Positions 29,665 to 40,306 of a DNA stretch of 64,000 nucleotides are shown here, piece after piece (positions within the stretch are counted from its first letter, which is position 1; the number at the start of each line of letters is the position of its first letter). Source of the DNA: an uncultured Bacteroidota bacterium. Its GTDB lineage: Bacteria > Bacteroidota > Bacteroidia > Flavobacteriales > Flavobacteriaceae. The notes under the pieces were generated by a model that saw only the letters and a program-made list of their open reading frames with translations, did no database searches and was not told the origin of the DNA. A program made the position numbers and the translations under genes. The stretch spans positions 95,326-159,325 of the forward strand of contig CACHNE010000001.1 of the NCBI GenBank assembly GCA_902581145.1. The letters run 5' to 3'.

Positions 29665-30288
29665 ATGATTAGAGAAATAATTTCAAATGACTCATTGACA
29701 TTAATATTATTTGGTTCTCTTTTTCTTCTAATTATTTTAAAAAAAATTGATTCAAATATATTTTATCAAAATTTAAGTTTTTTTCACAGAGATTTAAGAA
29801 ATAGTTTCTCTAACAATCTTTTTGGAATTAAATTACCTGATATTATTTATAAAATTTTATTTGTTTCAAATCTGTCGTTACTATTGACATTTTTTTATAA
29901 TCAGAATTTTGATTTTTCTATTTACTTTAAATACTTTAAATATCTCATTATTTTTTTTCTATTAAAAATCCTATTTGATGTTATTATTGGAGGTTTATTT
30001 TCATTAAATAACATGATGAGAAACTATATTTATCTAAAGTTTGTTTATAATAATTCATTGGGAATTTTAATTCTATTTTTTAATTTTTTTATTGCCTATT
30101 CAATTTTTGATAATCAAAATATAACTTTAATTTTTGTCTCATTTTCTGTATTATATTTTATATACTGCTATTTTTCAATTTATTTTTCTATGAAAAAAGC
30201 TATTTATAAAAATTGGTTTTATTTTATTTTGTATCTTTGCACACTTGAAATTATACCTTATTACTATTTGATTAGTAATGTTTTATAA
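29665..30288 (+). CDS. DUF4271 multi-pass membrane protein
   Basis: Hydrophobic multi-TM protein immediately 5' of hemD, the usual DUF4271 context in Bacteroidota; LFLLIILKKIDSNIFYQNLSF N-terminus. Confidence 0.75.
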   Translation: MIREIISNDSLTLILFGSLFLLIILKKIDSNIFYQNLSFFHRDLRNSFSNNLFGIKLPDIIYKILFVSNLSLLLTFFYNQNFDFSIYFKYFKYLIIFFLLKILFDVIIGGLFSLNNMMRNYIYLKFVYNNSLGILILFFNFFIAYSIFDNQNITLIFVSFSVLYFIYCYFSIYFSMKKAIYKNWFYFILYLCTLEIIPYYYLISNVL

Positions 30289-30302
30289 AATTGAGTGGCC
30301 AA

Positions 30303-31052
30303 ATGAAAGTTAAAACAATACTTGTTTCTCAACCCCGTCCAAAGCTTGAGAATTCTCCTTTTTTGGATTTACAAAAAAGGAGAAAGTTAAAAATTGACTT
30401 TATTCCATTTATTCACGTTAAAGGCGCTACGGTTAAAGAAATAAGACTTCAAAAAATAGACTTAACTAAGTTTTCAGCGATAATTTTAACAAGTAGATAC
30501 GCTGTTGACCACTACTTTAGAATCTGCGAGAAAATGAGATTTAAAGTACCAGATTCAATGAAATATTTTTGTCAATCTGAAGTAGTTGCTCTATACCTTC
30601 AAAATCATGTGGTATACAGAAAGAGGAAAATTTATGTTGGAAAAAGGACTTTCAAAGATCTCTGTCCATTAATTACAAAACACAAAAACGAATCATTCCT
30701 TTTACCTACTACAGATAAATTAAAACCAGAAGTTCCAAAACTTCTTGATGAATTAGAAATTAAATGGAGACAATCTGTTTTTTACAAAACCGTCATAAGC
30801 GACTTATCTCATTTAGCTGATGTAACTTATGATGTACTAGTTTTTTATAGTCCCTCAGGAATTGAATCATTATTTCACAATTTTCCTGATTTTAAGCAAA
30901 ATAATACAAGAATAGCAGTTTTTGGAGCGATAACTAAAAAAGCTGTTGAAGACAAAGGATTAAATGTTGACATCTATGCCCCTTCTCCAAAATTTCCATC
31001 AATGTCTATGGCTTTAGATAATTATATACTAAAGGCAAATAAAAAGAAGTAA
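30303..31052 (+). CDS. hemD: Uroporphyrinogen-III synthase
   Basis: MKVKTILVSQPRPKLENSPFLDLQKRRKLKIDFIPFIHVKG...SAIILTSRYAVDHYF...VLVFYSPSGIESLFHNFP...IAVFGAITKKAVEDKGL. Track start is 30291. Confidence 0.85.
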   Translation: MKVKTILVSQPRPKLENSPFLDLQKRRKLKIDFIPFIHVKGATVKEIRLQKIDLTKFSAIILTSRYAVDHYFRICEKMRFKVPDSMKYFCQSEVVALYLQNHVVYRKRKIYVGKRTFKDLCPLITKHKNESFLLPTTDKLKPEVPKLLDELEIKWRQSVFYKTVISDLSHLADVTYDVLVFYSPSGIESLFHNFPDFKQNNTRIAVFGAITKKAVEDKGLNVDIYAPSPKFPSMSMALDNYILKANKKK

Positions 31053-31055
31053 TTT

Positions 31056-32666
31056 TTATTTGGTGTTTGGAGCTCCTGATAAAATCTGATCATCTGCTTC
31101 ATTGGAAAATTTTTCAAAATTCTTAATAAATGCAGATGATAGCATATATGCCTTCTCATAATATTTTAAGTCATTATTCCATGTCTGTCTGGGACTTAAA
31201 ACACTGGTTGGTACATCAGGACATACTCTTGGCTGCATTAAATTAAAAACCGAATGAATATGATAATTACCATTATTTAATTTATCAAGTTTACCTGACA
31301 TAGCAGCATTTATCATCGCTCTGGTATATTTTAGCTCCATTCTTTTACCAATTCCAAATGGACCACCTGTCCAACCTGTATTTACTAACCATACATCAAC
31401 TGCAGATTCTTTCATTTTTTTGATTAACATTTTTGCATAAACAGTTGGGTGAAGGGGCATAAAAGGGGCTCCAAAACATGCTGAAAATGAAGGGACGGGT
31501 TCATCAACTCCGTCCTCAGTTCCAGCTAATTTTGAAGTATAGCCTGAAATAAAATGATAAGCAGATTGACTCGGAGTTAGTTTTGATATAGGCGGTAAAA
31601 CACCAAAAGCGTCTGCAGTTAAAAAGAAAATATTTTTTGGATTATTTCCTATTGAAGGTAGCTTGATATTACTAATAAAGCTAATAGGATAACTAACCCT
31701 TGAGTTTTGAGTTATTGTTTTATTTTTAAAATCAACCTCACCGGTATTATCAATAATGACGTTTTCCAGTAAAGCTCCTCTCTTTATGGCAGCAAAAATT
31801 TCAGGTTCTTTTTCCTTTGAAAGATTTAATACTTTGGCATAGCAACCACCTTCAAAATTAAAGATATTGTCATCTTGATCCCAGCCATGCTCATCATCCC
31901 CAATTAATTTTCTTGAGGAATCGGTTGACAAAGTAGTTTTTCCCGTACCAGAAAGACCAAAGAAAATTGATGTGTCACCATTCTCTCCTGAGTTTGCACT
32001 GCAATGCATTGGTAACACATTTTTCTGAACAGGTAAAGTGAAATTTAAAACAGAAAAAATTCCTTTTTTGATCTCACCAGTGTATCCGGTTCCACCAATT
32101 ATAATAATTTTCTTTGAAAAATTAATAATTGAGAAATTTTTATTATCAACACCATCTTCTACAGGATTTGCATAAAAATTTGGAGCAGATATCACAGTCC
32201 ATTCTATTTCAAATTTCTCGTTCTTTTCAGGTCTTAAAAACATATTATGAGAAAAAATATCACTCCATGCATATTCACATATTGTTCTAAGGTTTAGTCT
32301 ATTTTTTTGAGATGCGCATGCATAGCAATCTCTAACATACAGCTCTTTTCCACTAAGATGATTTATGATCTTTGCAAATAAATTGTCAAATACATTTGAA
32401 TCAATTGGTCTGTTTATATGACCCCACCATACTTTATCCTTTGTTATTTTGTCAGAAACGATATAACGATCTTTTGGAGAACGGCCTGTGAATTTCCCAG
32501 TATTAATTGCTAAAACATTCTTATTTGTTAAAACTCCATGATTGTTGTTAATACATATGTTGTAAAGAGTTTCAACGGAAAGATTATAATTAATTTTAGC
32601 ATCAATTATCCCATAATCTTCTAATGAAATTGTATGTTTTTCTAAATCGTTTGAGTTTCGATTCAT
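31056..32666 (-). CDS. pckA: Phosphoenolpyruvate carboxykinase (ATP)
   Basis: NTGKFTGRSPKDRYIV, FFGLSGTGKTTLSTD, LIGDDEHGWD, VWLVNTGWTGGPFGIGKRMELKYTRAMI. Confidence 0.96.
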   Translation of the reverse strand: MNRNSNDLEKHTISLEDYGIIDAKINYNLSVETLYNICINNNHGVLTNKNVLAINTGKFTGRSPKDRYIVSDKITKDKVWWGHINRPIDSNVFDNLFAKIINHLSGKELYVRDCYACASQKNRLNLRTICEYAWSDIFSHNMFLRPEKNEKFEIEWTVISAPNFYANPVEDGVDNKNFSIINFSKKIIIIGGTGYTGEIKKGIFSVLNFTLPVQKNVLPMHCSANSGENGDTSIFFGLSGTGKTTLSTDSSRKLIGDDEHGWDQDDNIFNFEGGCYAKVLNLSKEKEPEIFAAIKRGALLENVIIDNTGEVDFKNKTITQNSRVSYPISFISNIKLPSIGNNPKNIFFLTADAFGVLPPISKLTPSQSAYHFISGYTSKLAGTEDGVDEPVPSFSACFGAPFMPLHPTVYAKMLIKKMKESAVDVWLVNTGWTGGPFGIGKRMELKYTRAMINAAMSGKLDKLNNGNYHIHSVFNLMQPRVCPDVPTSVLSPRQTWNNDLKYYEKAYMLSSAFIKNFEKFSNEADDQILSGAPNTK

Positions 32667-32717
32667 AAATAGTTTTTCAATAGAGTGAAATACTAAAATT
32701 AATCTAAATAATTTAAT

Positions 32718-32742
32718 TATTAGTAATATTAATTTACTAATA
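32718..32742. promoter_or_regulatory. Perfect inverted repeat (9-bp arms, 7-nt spacer), candidate operator between pckA and the saccharopine dehydrogenase-lrp unit
   Basis: TATTAGTAA-tattaat-TTACTAATA read directly, ending 21 nt before ATG at 32764. Confidence 0.5.
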
Positions 32743-32763
32743 TTATACAGTAAATCGTATCAC

Positions 32764-34092
32764 ATGAGAAATGTTTTGATCGTTGGTGCAGGAAAATCTT
32801 CTCCTTACCTGATTAAATATTTATTAGATAAATCTCAAGAACAAAATCTTTGTTTGCACATTACTGATATTAAAATTGATCATCTCCTACATTACAAAAA
32901 AAACAACAGGTGTTCAGTTTCGACAATAAATATTTTAGACAGTAATGAAAGAGAAGAATTTTTATTAAAAAACGATATAATTATTTCAATGCTACCTGCA
33001 AGACTACACATGATACTTGCTAACACATGTCTCAAGCTCAAAAAAAATTTAATCACCGCATCGTATGTTAGTGATGAAATGAGAAGCATCAATAAAAGCG
33101 TAAAAGAAAGAAATTTAATTTTTTTGAATGAGATGGGTCTTGACCCTGGTATAGACCATATGAGCGCAAAAAAAATAATAGATAAACTTAAGGATAATAG
33201 TTGTTCTATATACTCTTTCAAATCATATACAGGTGGTTTAATTGCCCCTGAGAGTGATAATAATTCATGGAATTATAAGTTTACATGGAATCCCAGAAAT
33301 GTTATCTTAGCAGGTCAAGGCTCCCCTGCTAAATTCATTGAAAATAAAAAATATAAATACTTACCATATAATAGACTTTTTAAAAATACCGAAAGAATAA
33401 ATATTAATGAATATGGTGAATTTGATGTATACCCAAATAGGGACTCATTGAAGTATAGGGAAATTTATGATTTGGATGATATTGAAACAATGATTAGGGG
33501 AACTATCAGAAAAGTAGGTTTTCCAAACTCATGGGATATGCTTATAAGGTTAGGATTAACCGATGACAGCTTTAAGATGTTTGATTGTAAAGACTTGTCT
33601 TATAGAGATTTTTTAAATCGTTTTCTTCCGTATAATAAATCTTTAACTGTTGAAGAAAAGGTTAAAAATTTATTAAATATAAATGAGAAAGATTTAGATT
33701 GGGTTAAGCTTAATGAAATTAATCTGTTTAGCAATTCAGAGAAAATTCCTTTTGAAAAAGCTTCTCCAGCACAAATTTTAGAGCATATATTAAAAGAAGC
33801 ATGGCGGTTGGAGTGTAATGACAAAGATATGATAGTGATGTATCACGAATTCAAATACAGAGATAATTTAAATAAGCAAAAGACTACTGTGTCAACAATG
33901 GCATGTATCGGAGAGGATAGTACATTTACAGCAATGGCTAAAACAGTAGGTTTGCCACTTGCAATTTCATGTTTAATGATTTTAAATGGTCAAATAAATT
34001 CTCTAGGTGTTCAAACTCCAGTTATTAAAGAAATTTACGAGCCGGTTTTGAAAGAACTAGAAAGTTTTGGAATTTTATTTAACGAAATATGA
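32764..34092 (+). CDS. Saccharopine dehydrogenase family protein (saccharopine reductase-like)
   Basis: NVLIVGAGKSSPYLIKYLLDKS...NEMGLDPGIDHMSAKKIIDKL...SYTGGLIAPESDNNSWNYKFTWNPRNVILAGQG. Confidence 0.9.
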   Translation: MRNVLIVGAGKSSPYLIKYLLDKSQEQNLCLHITDIKIDHLLHYKKNNRCSVSTINILDSNEREEFLLKNDIIISMLPARLHMILANTCLKLKKNLITASYVSDEMRSINKSVKERNLIFLNEMGLDPGIDHMSAKKIIDKLKDNSCSIYSFKSYTGGLIAPESDNNSWNYKFTWNPRNVILAGQGSPAKFIENKKYKYLPYNRLFKNTERININEYGEFDVYPNRDSLKYREIYDLDDIETMIRGTIRKVGFPNSWDMLIRLGLTDDSFKMFDCKDLSYRDFLNRFLPYNKSLTVEEKVKNLLNINEKDLDWVKLNEINLFSNSEKIPFEKASPAQILEHILKEAWRLECNDKDMIVMYHEFKYRDNLNKQKTTVSTMACIGEDSTFTAMAKTVGLPLAISCLMILNGQINSLGVQTPVIKEIYEPVLKELESFGILFNEI

Positions 34093-34546
34093 TATTTTGA
34101 AATTAGACGGTATAGATAAAAAAATTCTAAAAATGCTTATGGAAAATTCAAGAAGACCTATTCTTGAAATAGCGAAAAATATTGGCATTTCTGGAGCGGC
34201 AATACATCAAAGACTTAGAAAACTTGAATCGAAAAATTTAATAATTGGCTCTAGTATAATAGTTAACACCAAAGTTCTTGGGTATACTACCATGGCATTT
34301 ATTGGTATTTTTTTAGATAAAGCAACTAATAATAAAATAGTGGTTAATCAGCTAAAAGAAATTCCAGAAATTTTAGAATGTCATTATACAACAGGTGATT
34401 GGAGCGTACTTGCAAAGCTAATCTGCAAGGATAATGAAGATCTTATGGAAATTCTAACAAAAAAAATTCAAACAATTCAGGGGGTTTCCAGAACAGAAAC
34501 ATATATATCTCTTGAACAACAAATAAACAGGCAAATAAGCTTATAA
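34067..34546 (+). CDS. Lrp/AsnC family transcriptional regulator
   Basis: [52 protein letters not shown] plus RAM domain; TTG start, overlaps the preceding CDS by 26 nt. Confidence 0.92.
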   Translation: MEFYLTKYDILKLDGIDKKILKMLMENSRRPILEIAKNIGISGAAIHQRLRKLESKNLIIGSSIIVNTKVLGYTTMAFIGIFLDKATNNKIVVNQLKEIPEILECHYTTGDWSVLAKLICKDNEDLMEILTKKIQTIQGVSRTETYISLEQQINRQISL

Positions 34547-34568
34547 TATTTATTTATATTTATTTGAA

Positions 34569-34576
34569 TATATTTG
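34569..34576 (+). promoter_or_regulatory. Bacteroidota-type -7 element (TATATTTG)
   Basis: gaaTATATTTGccc, 19 nt before ATG at 34596. Confidence 0.5.
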
Positions 34577-34595
34577 CCCTTCCTTAATAATTCTT

Positions 34596-36095
34596 ATGAA
34601 TATTAGTGTAATAACAAATTATATATTTATTATTTCGATAATCTTTATTGCTATTAATTTACAGAGTTGTCAAAACGAGTCAATTGATCAAAATTATGGT
34701 GATAATGATAATGACGGATATTCTGATTTAATAGACAACTGCCCTTTTGACTCTAATCCAGATCAGATTGATAGTAATTACGATGGTATTGGAGATTTAT
34801 GCTCTGATATTGATAATGATGGGATAATCGATGGCGATGATAATTGTCCATCAAACTTTAATCCAAATCAAGCTGATAATGATGGTGACGGAATTGGAGA
34901 TACATGTGATCTTGTTGATTTTACCTCTTTACAGTGTACTGACGGATTTGCAGGAATTTATCCATGCAGTGGTTATAATTTATTGGGTCATTTATCAATT
35001 GAGGACTTGTGTATAGATTTTCAAGAAAATACAAGAGTTAATGATTCATGGGGATGGAAAGACAACGTAACGGGAAAAGAATATGCTATAGTTGGACTCT
35101 CTTCACATACTTCTTTTGTTGATATGAGTGATCCGGATAACTTGTTATTGATAGGAATCCTGCCTACTGCGTCAGTTAATAGTATTTGGAGAGATATAAA
35201 AGTTTATAATAATTATGCATTTATTGTTAGTGAAGCCTCTAATCATGGCATGCAAATTTTTGATTTAACAAGATTAAGGAATTCTGAAAATATTCCGACT
35301 GTATTTAATTCTGATTCTCATTTTACAGATTTTGGAAGGGCTCATAATATTGTTATTAATGAGGAAACTGGATATGCTTATCCTGTTGGAAATCAAGATC
35401 CTGGAAGAAGTTTTTCAAGAGATCCTGGGCATGAAGGTGGTATGTTTGATGGAGGTCCTATATTTGTTAATATACAGAACCCTACATCTCCTACTTTAGA
35501 AGGAGGTTTCAGTGATACAGGTTACTGCCATGATGCTCAAGCTGTAATATATAATGGCCCTGACTCTGATCATTTAGGTAAAGAAATTATTATCGGAAGT
35601 AATGCACAGCATGTTGATATTGTTGATGTCACCGATAAACTAAATCCTATTTTGATATCGACAATTGTATATGATAATGTACATTATACTCATCAAGGTT
35701 GGCTAACAGAAGATCACAAATATTTTATAGTTGGAGATGAGTTAGATGAGACTGCTGATGGAATAAATACAAGAAGCATAGTTTTAAATTTAACAGATTT
35801 AGATAATCCTGTTGTTCATTTTGACTACATTGGACCAACTCTAGCAATTGATCATAATGGATATGTAGTCGAAAATAGTTTTTATTTGGCAAGCTATAAA
35901 GCGGGGCTCAGAGAAATTGATATCAGTCAAATTGAATCTGAGATAATGACTGAAGTTGCTTACTTTGATTCATATCCTCAAGCAGACGGTACAGGTTTTA
36001 GCGGAGCTTGGAGTGTATTCCCTTTCCATGAAAGCAGAAACATTATAATCAGTGATATACAAAATGGTCTTTTTATTGTAAAAAGAGGAGATTAA
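34596..36095 (+). CDS. Choice-of-anchor B / LVIVD-repeat lipoprotein with N-terminal thrombospondin type 3 Ca-binding repeats
   Basis: Lipobox [103 protein letters not shown]. Confidence 0.88.
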   Translation: MNISVITNYIFIISIIFIAINLQSCQNESIDQNYGDNDNDGYSDLIDNCPFDSNPDQIDSNYDGIGDLCSDIDNDGIIDGDDNCPSNFNPNQADNDGDGIGDTCDLVDFTSLQCTDGFAGIYPCSGYNLLGHLSIEDLCIDFQENTRVNDSWGWKDNVTGKEYAIVGLSSHTSFVDMSDPDNLLLIGILPTASVNSIWRDIKVYNNYAFIVSEASNHGMQIFDLTRLRNSENIPTVFNSDSHFTDFGRAHNIVINEETGYAYPVGNQDPGRSFSRDPGHEGGMFDGGPIFVNIQNPTSPTLEGGFSDTGYCHDAQAVIYNGPDSDHLGKEIIIGSNAQHVDIVDVTDKLNPILISTIVYDNVHYTHQGWLTEDHKYFIVGDELDETADGINTRSIVLNLTDLDNPVVHFDYIGPTLAIDHNGYVVENSFYLASYKAGLREIDISQIESEIMTEVAYFDSYPQADGTGFSGAWSVFPFHESRNIIISDIQNGLFIVKRGD

Positions 36096-36097
36096 AA

Positions 36098-36412
36098 TTA
36101 CTTTATAAATCTTTTATTAGAAATTATAATAAAATAAGGCCATGGAATACAAATAGCGATAGCATAAATTATTGCACTGGTTTCGATATTAAAAAATATA
36201 GTTGAAATAAAATAAATGATTGCTGTATAAAGTGAAACATTTAGCATAAATCTTCTAAAAAATTTCAGGTAATTTATCAAATCAAATCTGTTTTTTTCGT
36301 CTTTTGACATTGTATTATAACCAGCCAATAAAACATCTGCATTCTTTTCATTAACAATATAACCGCTAAGGGCTATGAGTAAAGATGTAAAAATCACAGC
36401 AAATATCATCAT
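36098..36412 (-). CDS. DUF3784 membrane protein
   Basis: GYIVNEKNADVLLAGYNTMSKDEKNRFDLINYLKFFRRFM motif and 3 TM segments. Confidence 0.8.
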   Translation of the reverse strand: MMIFAVIFTSLLIALSGYIVNEKNADVLLAGYNTMSKDEKNRFDLINYLKFFRRFMLNVSLYTAIIYFISTIFFNIETSAIIYAIAICIPWPYFIIISNKRFIK

Positions 36413-39093
36413 ATAACAAAATTTATGATTTTTCCAGGAATAACAATAACTCGTTTTGGCTTATTTCCTTCTAATTTTTTTATAAAAATCTCATCTGATA
36501 ATATAGCTGCTTCTATCTGTTCTTTAGACAAATCAGAAGGTAATTCAATTTTGTATTTTAATTTTCCGTTAATTGAAACAGGATATATTTTAGTACTGTC
36601 TTGTATATAAGATTCAGAGTATTCAGGAAAAGATGAATAAACTATTGATTCAGTATTACCTATTCTTTCCCAAATTTCTTCGCAAATATGAGGCGCAAAT
36701 GGGGACAATACTATCAATAGGGGTTCCAAGATTTCTTTACTTCTACATTTTTGTGCAGTTAATTCGTTCACAGTTATCATTAAAGTTGAAACTGCTGTAT
36801 TGAAAGAAAACGACTCTATATCTGAAGAAACCTTTTTAATACATTTATGAAGAACCTTTTGGTTATTGTTGTTTGGTTTAGAATCATCAACTTTCAGATC
36901 ATTAGAATCAAAATAAAGTTTCCAGAACTTTTTTAAAAAATTGTGAACTCCAGAAATTCCAGCAGTATTCCATGGTTTTGATTGCTCTAGAGGACCAAGA
37001 AACATTTCATACATCCTTAAAGTGTCTGTGCCAAATTTTTCACATATGTCGTCTGGATTTACAACGTTATATTTAGATTTTGACATTTTTTCTACTTCCC
37101 GGTGAACTTTAAAAGTACTATCAAACTCAAAAACCGCTTTTTCAAATTGTGAGTTTTCATTTCTCAATAATTCAATGTTAAGTTCATTTTTTTCGTTAAC
37201 ATACTTAATATCAACCAGAATTTTTTGTGTTGAATATTTTTTTTCAAGTTCAACGGAAACATATCCAGTCTGATCAGTTTTTCTAAAAATATATGCACTG
37301 TTACCAAGTATCATACCCTGATTGACTAATTTTTTGAATGGTTCTTTAGTATTCACAAAATTCAAATCATATAAAACCTTATGCCAAAACCTTGAGTACA
37401 ATAAATGTAATACTGCATGTTCAGCTCCACCAATATATAAATCGACTGGCATCCAATATTTTATGCTTTCCTCAGATGCGAAGTTAAATTCATTTTTTGG
37501 GTCTAAAAATCTTAAATAATACCAACACGAACCAGCCCATTGAGGCATTGTATTGGTTTCCCTTAAATATTTTTTTCCTTTTATTGAAACAGATTTCCAT
37601 TCATCATTTCTTGCTAATGGTGACATGCCATCAGCTGTTGGTAAATATGAATCCACCTCAGGGAGTTCAAGAGGTAAACTCTTTTCGTCAACTGATTTAG
37701 TTCCGTTTTCAGAATGTAAAATTGGAATAGGTTCACCCCAATACCTTTGTCTTGTAAAGATCCAATCCCTTAGTTTATAATTCGTTGTCTTTTTACCCAT
37801 TCCTTTTTTTTCTAAAATCTCAGTAACGACAGCCTTGAATTCTAAACTATCAATTCCGTCATATTTGCCTGAATTAATTATTTCACCTGAGCCTGAATAA
37901 AAATCGTCTTTACTATTTATAACCTTTACTATTTCAAGATTAAATTTATTGGCAAACTCATAGTCTCTTTCGTCATGAGCAGGAACTGCCATTATAGCTC
38001 CAGTTCCATATCCATATAAAACATAATCAGAAATCCATATGGGTATTTTTTTATTTGACATTGGATTAATAGCATAGGATCCCGTAAAAACTCCTGTCTT
38101 ATTTTTTTGATTTTCCTGTCTTTCCAAATCACTCTTTGAGGAAGCAATTTCTTTATATTTATTTATTTCTTCTTTTTGATTTTCAGCAACAATTAAATCA
38201 AGTATTGGGTGCTCAGGAGCAAGAACTAAATACGTAGCACCAAAAATTGTATCAGGTCTTGTAGTAAACACATCTATTTTATTATTGTTGTCTACTTGAA
38301 AGCTGATTTCAGCGCCTTCTGATTTTCCGATCCAATTTCTTTGAGATGATTTGATTGATTCAGGCCAATCGAGATCTTCTAAATCTTCTAATAACCTATC
38401 TGCATAGTCGGTTATTCTCATTACCCATTGTTTCATTGGTTTTCTTATAACTTGATAACCTCCTCTTTCACTTAATCCTCCGATTACTTCTTCATTTGCT
38501 AAAACGGTACCTAACTCTTCACACCAGTTAACATCGATTGTATCAATATAGGCTAATCTTTTACTGTCAATGAATTTATTTATTTGATTATTTTCAAGTC
38601 CTTTTGGAATTTTCAAATCATCAATATTGACTGCTTTATTTTTTTCTTTATCAAAATATGAATTATAGAGTTTTAAAAAAATCCACTGAGTCCATTTATA
38701 ATAACTGCTATCACTTGTTTTTATTTCTCTATCCCAATCATATGATAAACCTAGTTTATTCAGTTGTTCTTTGAATCTTACGATATTATTTTCAGTAGTG
38801 ATTTTAGGATGTTGACCGGTTTTTATTGCATATTGCTCGGCAGGTAATCCAAATGAATCAAAACCCATGGGATGCAGTACATTAAAACCTTTTGTCCTTT
38901 TGTATCTTGAAATAATATCTGAAGCTATGTAACCTAAAGGATGACCAACATGTAATCCTGACCCTGACGGGTAAGGAAACATATCAAGAACATAATATTT
39001 TGGTAAGTCAGAGTTGTTACTAGAACTGTATACTTTTTTTTCACGCCAATATCTTTGCCATTTTTCTTCTATACTTATAAAATTATATTCCAT
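36409..39093 (-). CDS. leuS: Leucyl-tRNA synthetase
   Basis: YYVLDMFPYPSGSGLHVGHPLGYIASDIISRYKR; KMSKSKYNVVNPDD; start likely at internal MEYNFISIEEKWQRYWRE. Confidence 0.96.
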   Translation of the reverse strand: MEYNFISIEEKWQRYWREKKVYSSSNNSDLPKYYVLDMFPYPSGSGLHVGHPLGYIASDIISRYKRTKGFNVLHPMGFDSFGLPAEQYAIKTGQHPKITTENNIVRFKEQLNKLGLSYDWDREIKTSDSSYYKWTQWIFLKLYNSYFDKEKNKAVNIDDLKIPKGLENNQINKFIDSKRLAYIDTIDVNWCEELGTVLANEEVIGGLSERGGYQVIRKPMKQWVMRITDYADRLLEDLEDLDWPESIKSSQRNWIGKSEGAEISFQVDNNNKIDVFTTRPDTIFGATYLVLAPEHPILDLIVAENQKEEINKYKEIASSKSDLERQENQKNKTGVFTGSYAINPMSNKKIPIWISDYVLYGYGTGAIMAVPAHDERDYEFANKFNLEIVKVINSKDDFYSGSGEIINSGKYDGIDSLEFKAVVTEILEKKGMGKKTTNYKLRDWIFTRQRYWGEPIPILHSENGTKSVDEKSLPLELPEVDSYLPTADGMSPLARNDEWKSVSIKGKKYLRETNTMPQWAGSCWYYLRFLDPKNEFNFASEESIKYWMPVDLYIGGAEHAVLHLLYSRFWHKVLYDLNFVNTKEPFKKLVNQGMILGNSAYIFRKTDQTGYVSVELEKKYSTQKILVDIKYVNEKNELNIELLRNENSQFEKAVFEFDSTFKVHREVEKMSKSKYNVVNPDDICEKFGTDTLRMYEMFLGPLEQSKPWNTAGISGVHNFLKKFWKLYFDSNDLKVDDSKPNNNNQKVLHKCIKKVSSDIESFSFNTAVSTLMITVNELTAQKCRSKEILEPLLIVLSPFAPHICEEIWERIGNTESIVYSSFPEYSESYIQDSTKIYPVSINGKLKYKIELPSDLSKEQIEAAILSDEIFIKKLEGNKPKRVIVIPGKIINFVI

Positions 39094-39116
39094 GATATTT
39101 ATATTGACCAAAAAAA

Positions 39117-39124
39117 CAAATTTA
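39117..39124 (-). promoter_or_regulatory. Bacteroidota-type -7 element (TAAATTTG) for leuS
   Basis: CAAATTTA on + strand, 24 nt upstream of the likely leuS ATG. Confidence 0.5.
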
Positions 39125-39208
39125 CATTTTCTACTAACAATAGAAAATCTTTTTAATTATTGATTTCTTCATTACTTTTATAAAGAAATCAAAAGAGAGA
39201 ACTATTTA

Positions 39209-40072
39209 ATGGCAAATATTAAAAACAGAAGACTTTTTACATCATACATTTCAATAACTATCATAATGTCTGTAGTTTTATTTTTATTTGGTTTTTTTGG
39301 TATTTTCTTTATAAGCTCAAATTCTATAGCTAATTCATTCAAAGAAAATTTTTCTGTTTCAATTTTTTTTAAGGAAGATGCAAAAAATATTGAAATCACT
39401 CAGCTACAAAATGAACTCTTAATGAGTGATTATGTAGAAAAACTAAAATATGTTTCAAAAGATGAGGCTGTACTGCTAATGAAAGATGAATATGGTCAAG
39501 ATTTTATCAAAGAGTTGGGGTTTAATCCTCTTGTTAATTCGATTGATTTTAATTTGCAAAGTGAATACGTAGAAGCGACTTTACTAGATAGTATTTCTAG
39601 ACTTATTGAAAATAAAAATTATGTTGATGAAATTGTTTACGATAAGAATTTAATTAATATAATTAACGATAATATTAAAAGAATTTCTTTGTGGCTAATG
39701 CCCTCAATATTCATATTATTAATAATTACATTTCTAGTTATTAATAGTTCAATTAGACTGTCAATTTATTCAAATAGGCAACTTATAAAAACAATGCAAC
39801 TTGTTGGTGCAACAAAGGCATTTATCAGAAAGCCATTTATAAAAATCAATATTTTCTTAAGTTTAATTTCATCTATTATTTCAATATCAGCAATAATTTT
39901 ATTGATTTATTATATTGATTTAAATATCTCATTTGTTGATAACATAAGTATTGAATCTGTTATAACTTTATTCTTAATCATTTTAAGTCTTGGATTGTTT
40001 ATTAGTTATATTAGCACATTCTTTGCCACTCAAAATATTTTGAAAATAAAAGCTGATAATTTGGATGTTTAA
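39209..40072 (+). CDS. ftsX: Cell division protein FtsX (permease-like)
   Basis: Four TM topology; NSFKENFSVSIFFKEDAKNIEI...YVEKLKYVSKDEAVLLMKDEYGQDF...KTMQLVGATKAFIRKPF. Confidence 0.92.
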   Translation: MANIKNRRLFTSYISITIIMSVVLFLFGFFGIFFISSNSIANSFKENFSVSIFFKEDAKNIEITQLQNELLMSDYVEKLKYVSKDEAVLLMKDEYGQDFIKELGFNPLVNSIDFNLQSEYVEATLLDSISRLIENKNYVDEIVYDKNLINIINDNIKRISLWLMPSIFILLIITFLVINSSIRLSIYSNRQLIKTMQLVGATKAFIRKPFIKINIFLSLISSIISISAIILLIYYIDLNISFVDNISIESVITLFLIILSLGLFISYISTFFATQNILKIKADNLDV

Positions 40073-40304
40073 TATGAAAAAGAAAAAAGATTTCTTGTTT
40101 GACAAGTCTAATTATAAGTATGTTATAATTGGGGTTCTATTTATTATTATTGGTTTTTTACTTATGCTTGGGGGAGGAAGTAAAGATCCAAATATATTCA
40201 CCGAGGAGATTTATAATTTTCAAAGAATTAGACTTGCACCTGCTTTTATTTTGATTGGATTTGGAATTCAAGTTTACGCAATTCTAAAATCTCCAAAAAA
40301 ATAA
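40065..40304 (+). CDS. DUF3098 membrane protein
   Basis: FDKSNYKYVIIGVLFIIIGFLLMLGGGSKDPNIFTEEIYNFQRIRLAPAFILIGFGIQVYAI between ftsX and uppP. Confidence 0.88.
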   Translation: MFNMKKKKDFLFDKSNYKYVIIGVLFIIIGFLLMLGGGSKDPNIFTEEIYNFQRIRLAPAFILIGFGIQVYAILKSPKK

Positions 40305-40306
40305 AA

